NCBI RefSeq assembly: GCF_002860165.1
Contig: NZ_PGUZ01000074.1
Coordinates: 1-38,424, forward strand
Source of the DNA: Bacillus sp. V3-13
GTDB taxonomy: Bacteria > Bacillota > Bacilli > Bacillales > Cytobacillaceae
Direction: 5' to 3'
DNA length: 38,424 bases
In this document: piece after piece, positions 34,917 to 38,424 of the stretch
Layout: every line of letters starts with the position of its first letter
Numbering within the stretch: the first letter of the stretch is position 1
The notes under the pieces: model-generated
The model's input: the letters and a program-made list of their open reading frames with translations, nothing else
The model's database searches: none
Told to the model about the DNA's origin: nothing
Translations under genes and position numbers: made by a program

Positions 34917-35660
34917 ATGACTGATAAAGTTTCATATAAAGAAACGACTATTTCATACCAAGTTTTAAAACAATCTGATGGCAGTCTGATTAAGGATGCG
35001 GCAGCGTGTCTTGCGGAGACCTTTACTGGTGTCAAGCTTGGGGACAGCATCATCAGAGAGCCGATGTGTTATACAAGGCATATTTTAAAAGATGACTTTG
35101 AAAATTTCGTTCTCGACTATCTTAACCATGTTGTCGAGCAGGGATATTGTTTTATTGCAACCGATGATAAAACCGGTATGGTAATCGGTGTTTATGCTTG
35201 CGAAATTTTTGATCCTGCAGAAACTGAAGCGCCTGTTTTTGAAGGAAGCTTTGAGCCTTTTAACCGGATTATGGAACTGCTTGGAGATTTAGATTCGAGG
35301 TTCATTGAAACCCTTGAACAAAGGTTGGGAAGACAGCCGGAAAGAGATGAATATTTGCATGCATTTATGCTCGGGGTTCGCACTGAAAGGGACAGAAAGC
35401 TGATTGCCAACCGGCTAATCCAAATGTCTTTGGACAAGGCGGAAATGAACGGGTTTAAAGGCTGCTTTCTGGAGGCGACCAGTTTTAAGTCACAAGTTTT
35501 GCTCACGAAGTATTTCGACTTTTATATGCCTGTAGATACTGTCAATATGCCGATCCAGACAATATATGCTGAGACCTCCGTGTTTAAAACTATACCAGCG
35601 GAGGTTGGGAACAGCTGTCAAATTCTTTACAAGCCTTTAAATGGTACCGATAAAATCTAA
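34917..35660 (+). CDS. GNAT-like acetyltransferase family protein
   Basis: 247 residues. The C-terminal half follows the GNAT pattern: a beta strand (GYCFIATDDKTGMVIGVYACE), then LGVRTERDRKLIANRLIQMSLDKAEMNGFKGCFLEATSFKSQVLLTKYFDF, which parallels motif A and B (arginine-rich pantetheine loop, then a-T-S-x-x-S-Q-x-L). The Q/R-x-x-G-x-G/A loop is degenerate (RTERDRKLIA), so acetyl-CoA use is likely but not certain. The ATG follows GGAGATGGAGATACGGAT. A truncated copy of its first 16 codons lies at 23929. Substrate unknown. Confidence 0.65.
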   Translation: MTDKVSYKETTISYQVLKQSDGSLIKDAAACLAETFTGVKLGDSIIREPMCYTRHILKDDFENFVLDYLNHVVEQGYCFIATDDKTGMVIGVYACEIFDPAETEAPVFEGSFEPFNRIMELLGDLDSRFIETLEQRLGRQPERDEYLHAFMLGVRTERDRKLIANRLIQMSLDKAEMNGFKGCFLEATSFKSQVLLTKYFDFYMPVDTVNMPIQTIYAETSVFKTIPAEVGNSCQILYKPLNGTDKI

Positions 35661-35669
35661 GAATCTCTT

Positions 35670-35940
35670 GAACTACCCACCACTTATTTTTCTAACGAAA
35701 ATTTAAAGTGGGGGATTCCTGCGAACACCAGTGTATCCACCAGTTTTTTAGAGGCTCTACCCGTCGTCCCGACGGTGATTGCTTAATTATCTTGTACGTT
35801 GGCTTGCCACACGTTCTACTTTAGCTTGGTTTTCGCAACTTCGGTACGTGTGGATACGAATTAGAACGTTGAAGATTTTACCTAGCAGACGTTTTTCCTG
35901 CTAGAACTCCCTATCTTCAGTTTTCAAAGAACAGCTTACG
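35670..35940 (-). ncRNA. Structured omega-RNA-like transcript of the IS605-type element
   Basis: Between the internal promoter and the right end there is no ORF but a series of stable stems: CTAGCAG/CTGCTAG, CCACACGT/ACGTGTGG, CCGTCG-GGA-CGACGG and the right-end stem. A scaffold that ends exactly at the transposon right end is how TnpB omega-RNAs are built, with the guide taken from flanking DNA. Here the guide would cover the 3' end of the GNAT gene. No TnpB is in the window, so any function needs a protein from elsewhere. Confidence 0.5.
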
Positions 35941-35945
35941 AGTAT

Positions 35946-35973
35946 ATTATAGTACATTTGTTCGTATTTTCAA
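35946..35973 (-). promoter_or_regulatory. Promoter inside the IS605-type element
   Basis: -35 TTGAAA (35968-35973) and -10 TATAAT (35946-35951), with a 16-base spacer, read leftward through the structured region to the right end of the element. Confidence 0.65.
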
Positions 35974-36095
35974 CAACTTTGGCTATCGCCAACCGACATT
36001 CATCTCCCACCTATTCATTGGGCTTCGCCCTTCCCATTCCTTGAGGTGGGAGTCTTCTGTCGGGAAATGATAAAAATCACGTTGGAGGTTTTCAG

Positions 36096-36269
36096 ATGGA
36101 TCTCGCAGGAAGCTGGTTCCCGTTAGTCGCATTTATCCCATTCATTCTGTATCTGGGAATATTTATTTTCGGCATTTGGTTTGCAATAACGTTAATCCGT
36201 ACGTTAAAGGAAAAAAACCAAATTCTTAAAGAAATCACCATGAATATCGAACAAAGAAACAAAGAATAG
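36096..36269 (+). CDS. Small membrane protein, 57 aa
   Basis: ATG at 36096 preceded by TTGGAGGTTTTCAG. The product begins MDLAGSWFPLVAFIPFIL and has one long hydrophobic segment (about residues 8-35), then a charged, helix-forming tail (RTLKEKNQILKEITMNIEQRNKE). This is the layout of many short Bacillus single-span proteins, some grouped as DUF4083, though I cannot assign a family with confidence. A strong terminator follows within 30 bases. Its upstream region was displaced by the IS605-type element ending about 27 bases before the ATG. Confidence 0.7.
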   Translation: MDLAGSWFPLVAFIPFILYLGIFIFGIWFAITLIRTLKEKNQILKEITMNIEQRNKE

Positions 36270-36297
36270 CCATAAATCATTTTTACACAGTACAAAA

Positions 36298-36336
36298 GAG
36301 GCTTCCCGACGTGAACTAAGGGAAGCCTCCTTTTTT
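36298..36336 (+). terminator. Strong terminator after the 57-aa gene
   Basis: GAGGCTTCCC (36298-36307) and GGGAAGCCTC (36320-36329) form a perfect 10-bp stem followed by C and six T. Loop of 12 bases. Confidence 0.92.
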
Positions 36337-36535
36337 ATTAAGTATGAAACGACCTGGTAAACTCCATTTCCACAAGGATGTTTAGATTTCAGTCCGCCCA
36401 CTATGTATGGGAATTACATACTCATCTTTTGTTTTCGCATAAAAAACATCTATATAAGAATGATTGATTTACGGGCTTTGATAGTTTAGAAATAGATAGC
36501 TTTTCTCGCAAATTATTAATCTTTTCCTATATGGG
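36337..36535. other. Intergenic, nothing recognised
   Basis: AT-rich stretch between the terminator and the tandem repeat array. Short open frames on both strands lack ribosome binding sites and recognisable motifs. Confidence 0.5.
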
Positions 36536-36539
36536 ATTC

Positions 36540-36955
36540 ATAAGGACATTTCTGTAGTATTCCCTATTAGTTGTGGCCTTCATGAATCCTATGAAGAACA
36601 CTTTCCTATTTTCCAAATGAATCTTGTCCTTCATGAGCCCTACGAAGACCACTTTGCCTATTTTCCGAATGCGTTTTGTCCTTCATGAGCCCTATGAAGA
36701 CCACTTCGCCTATTTTCCGAATGCGTTTTGTCCTTCATGAGCCCTATGAAGACCTCTTTGCCTATTTTCCGAATGCGTTTTGTCCTTCATGAGCCCTATG
36801 AAGACCACTTCGCCTATTTTCCGAATGCGTTTTGTCCTTCATGAGCCCTATGAAGACCACTTCGCCTATTTTCCGAATGAGTTTTGTCCTTCATGAGCCC
36901 TATGAAGACCTCTTTGCCTATGTTTCGAATGAGTTTTGTCCTTCATTGAGCCATA
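36540..36955. repeat. Tandem array of 52-bp repeats, eight units
   Basis: The word CCTTCATG (or CCTTCATT in the last) starts at 36577, 36628, 36680, 36732, 36784, 36836, 36888 and 36940, i.e. spacing of 51 then 52 six times. The inner units are almost identical, the first and last diverged, and a further degenerate partial unit precedes 36577. Each unit holds an inverted repeat (CTTCAT-GAGCCCT-ATGAAG) and a TTTTCCGAATG segment. The period is not a multiple of three and all frames are interrupted, so it is non-coding. Confidence 0.92.
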
Positions 36956-36959
36956 AAAG

Positions 36960-37350
36960 CACCCGCTCTCTTAGCCCATCTCAAGATAGCTGAAAAATGT
37001 TAAATTCAAGTTATATAGATCACTAACTGAATTCCTGTTTTGATGTTGTTTTTTCTGATTTTGCCTGTTTTTCGTCATTTTCAGCCCACGACCATGAAAC
37101 ATCTGGCCGAGGATGTATAGGTCCTCGCATAAGTTCGTCAGTATTCTGATCATTGTCACCCTTTAGCATTTTTTCCTGTTATCTGGCAATAAACTCACCT
37201 CCCATGGATTAGCTATATTGTTTTGGTAAGCTTTATACGGCAGACAGAACAGCGCGCCGATTTCGTATGTTAGATTGAAGGACTTGCTTCTATTTCAGCT
37301 TACTGTTTTACGATGTGACATGCAGGCATATCCGTCTTTACTGATTACAG
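36960..37350. other. Intergenic, no supportable gene
   Basis: A 62-codon open frame on the minus strand (36971-37159) has no ribosome binding site and an odd lysine/glutamine/asparagine-rich C-terminal half. It may be debris of an old transposase, but I cannot match it. Nothing else stands out until the IS21-like repeats. Confidence 0.5.
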
Positions 37351-37351
37351 C

Positions 37352-37433
37352 CAATGAAATGTACCACCATTGACATAGTTCTTACCACTGAATGACAAAG
37401 AATGTACCAGTAAATGACAGGTTGTTTACCAGT
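37352..37433. repeat. IS21-family-like terminal repeat cluster, no transposase
   Basis: Four TACCA words (GTACCACC, TTACCACT, GTACCAGT, TTACCAGT) alternate with TTGACA/ATGACA at a period of about 22 bases. Short repeats of ATGACA and TACCA in alternation are typical of the ends of IS21 elements. No istA or istB reading frame is nearby, so this is a leftover end. Confidence 0.5.
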
Positions 37434-37611
37434 TTGTTTTATGTATAAATAACGAGATGTATATTGTAATTACTAATATTATTTTTGTCAGACTTATAAT
37501 TGTCAATGATGTATAATTATATGCAGGTTATATTGTATGTAAATTAATGTTTATACACCGTCAGTGGAAAATCTTGTTGAGCTAACGAAGCAGGATTGTT
37601 GGTGAAGGTGG

Positions 37612-37725
37612 ATGAATTATGTTAAAAGAAGAAGCACTATCAGTGAAAATGAAGAAGATAATCACCAAGTTATCTACGCAATTATCTGTGATAATAAGAG
37701 ATTTACGATGGAGAGGATTGTATGA
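37612..37725 (+). CDS. Small ORF (37 aa) overlapping the nuclease gene
   Basis: Frame from ATG 37612 to TGA 37723-37725, overlapping the next start codon as ATGA. The peptide (MNYVKRRSTISENEED..., ending CDNKRFTMERIV) looks protein-like and hydrophilic. AAGG lies very close to the ATG, so initiation is doubtful. It may be a leader that couples translation, or the C-terminal remnant of a longer gene whose 5' part was lost. A competing 38-codon frame from 37619 is less convincing. Confidence 0.4.
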   Translation: MNYVKRRSTISENEEDNHQVIYAIICDNKRFTMERIV

Positions 37726-38399
37726 GAGTTTTTAAGCATGTAACTGCAAATGATATATCATTAAGACCTTTGCCCTTCTTAAGAGAGTTATCTATGGAAT
37801 CTTACTTAGTGGAGAATGAGAGTATTCTCAAGCTGGATGAAAGTGATTTTTCCGATGTATCTATAATTGATGTTGAATTAACGTTAAAAAACGGTAGAAA
37901 ATATTCAGATGGTAGAATTGACATATTAGTTCAATATGGACAAGATACCTTTGGTGTAGTTGAACTGAAATTAGGTCAATTAACTTCACTGCACCTTGAA
38001 CAATTAGAAGATTATTTGCAAGAGAAGGAACAGCTTTTTAATACTTACATAAAGTCTAAAATAGATGTAGATTATAAGGACATTAATTGGGTTGGTGTAT
38101 TAGTGGGTTCTTCAATATCGGCAGAACTCGATGAAAAATTGTCAAGCGGTTATCAAATTAAAAACATTACACCAGTAGCGGCTCTAACTATTTCACGATA
38201 TAGAGGCGAAGACAATCAAGTATATGTCATAACAGATACAATTTTTAATAATAAGAGCAGAAATTTTGATAGAACAAAGTTTATTTATAATGGTGAAAAA
38301 TATAACAAAGGTAGGTTGGTATTAGCCGTAATGAAGGATTATGTGGAAGACCATAAGGTAAATGTAAACGCTAGAATAAAGTTGACAGTTTTCGCTTGA
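37722..38399 (+). CDS. PD-(D/E)XK nuclease-like protein
   Basis: 225 residues. The signature RIDILVQYGQDTFGVVELKLGQL gives D67 and E81-L-K83, the D...ExK active site of PD-(D/E)XK enzymes, in the arrangement seen in DUF91/NucS-like and Holliday-junction-resolvase-like nucleases. The region around it (LEQLEDYLQEKEQL) also fits that fold. No methyltransferase or helicase partner is visible. The low GC content differs from the housekeeping genes at the left and suggests accessory or transferred DNA. Biological role unknown: DNA repair, restriction or defence are all possible. Confidence 0.7.
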   Translation: MRVFKHVTANDISLRPLPFLRELSMESYLVENESILKLDESDFSDVSIIDVELTLKNGRKYSDGRIDILVQYGQDTFGVVELKLGQLTSLHLEQLEDYLQEKEQLFNTYIKSKIDVDYKDINWVGVLVGSSISAELDEKLSSGYQIKNITPVAALTISRYRGEDNQVYVITDTIFNNKSRNFDRTKFIYNGEKYNKGRLVLAVMKDYVEDHKVNVNARIKLTVFA

Positions 38400-38424
38400 T
38401 AAGATTTTACACTTTTGCTCAATC

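Larger units (their letters stand above)
34562..34967. repeat. Right copy of ~410-bp imperfect direct repeat
   Basis: Same orientation and gene content as 23564-23976: lipoprotein 5' end, intergenic region, and the 5' end of the GNAT-like gene. Here the lipoprotein part is decayed and the GNAT gene is intact, the mirror image of the left copy. Confidence 0.85.
35668..36069 (-). mobile_element. Non-autonomous IS200/IS605-type element (~400 bp)
   Basis: Both subterminal hairpins typical of the family are present and there is no transposase. Left end (right side here): CTCCCACCT/AGGTGGGAG (9 bp) enclosing GGGC-GAA-GCCC. Right end: CCCCCACTT pairs with AAGTGGTGGG (one bulge) and ends GTTCAAG, like TnpB element right ends. 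A TTTAT pentanucleotide abuts the left end (36070-36074) as possible target site. Boundaries are estimated to a few bases. The element sits about eight bases after the GNAT gene stop codon. Confidence 0.7.

Noticed and set aside
35668-36069. Group I intron / IStron
   Set aside because: The stems and IS605-like ends are clear, but I could not find the conserved P, Q, R and S core elements of a group I intron.
36540-36955. CRISPR array
   Set aside because: The units are contiguous 52-bp tandem repeats with no variable spacers, and no cas genes are nearby.
36971-37159. 62-codon minus-strand ORF as a real gene or transposase tail
   Set aside because: No ribosome binding site, low-complexity C-terminus and no motif I can match.

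Overview
The window reads as a chromosomal segment of a Gram-positive Bacillaceae bacterium (Bacillus sensu lato). Evidence: AGGAGG-type ribosome binding sites, frequent TTG starts, moderate-to-low GC, and Bacillus-type regulatory elements (two guanine-class purine riboswitches, PurBoxes, a GlcT-type RAT). It also carries a complete Firmicutes type VII secretion (T7SSb) locus in the yuk/yue order. Nearly all genes up to 33.5 kb lie on the minus strand.

Layout by region. 0.2-2.3 kb: ptsG with a GlcT antiterminator target in its leader. 2.5-6.2 kb: purine block of pbuG (guanine riboswitch, sigma-A promoter, inverted PurBoxes) and guaA (guanine riboswitch whose terminator and antiterminator can both be read). 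6.2-10.6 kb: overlapping moxR-DUF58-transglutaminase operon. 10.9-20.5 kb: T7SSb machine esxA-esaB-essB-essC-esaA-essA, with its own promoter and a hairpin between esxA and esaB. 20.6-23.7 kb: three-gene cassette (lipoprotein, lipase with N-terminal catalytic domain and helical C-terminus, small helical protein). It matches the published staphylococcal TilA/TslA/TlaA logic: antibacterial phospholipase effector, immunity lipoprotein and targeting partner.

24.0-34.6 kb: a catabolic gene island. It holds a LysR regulator, two tandem large permeases, a TRAP transporter (dctPQM), a zinc alcohol dehydrogenase and a phthalate-dioxygenase-like Rieske oxygenase. At its right edge are a KARI-like fragment and a broken IclR regulator. 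The island is bracketed by about 410-bp imperfect direct repeats (23564-23976 and 34562-34967), each covering the 5' end of the lipoprotein gene and the 5' end of a GNAT-like gene. The left copy keeps the intact lipoprotein and a GNAT stub. The right copy keeps the intact GNAT gene and a dead lipoprotein stub. The duplication marks the insertion boundaries.

34.9-38.4 kb: GNAT-like gene; a ~400-bp non-autonomous IS200/IS605-type element with its own promoter and a structured, omega-RNA-like transcript but no TnpA or TnpB; a 57-aa membrane protein with a strong terminator; a non-coding array of eight 52-bp repeats; an IS21-like terminal repeat cluster; and a PD-(D/E)XK nuclease-like gene preceded by a 37-codon overlapping ORF.

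The points most worth following are the reverse-domain T7SS lipase cassette, the repeat-bracketed catabolic island, the TnpB-less omega-RNA-like element and the composition-shifted ectodomain of EsaA.
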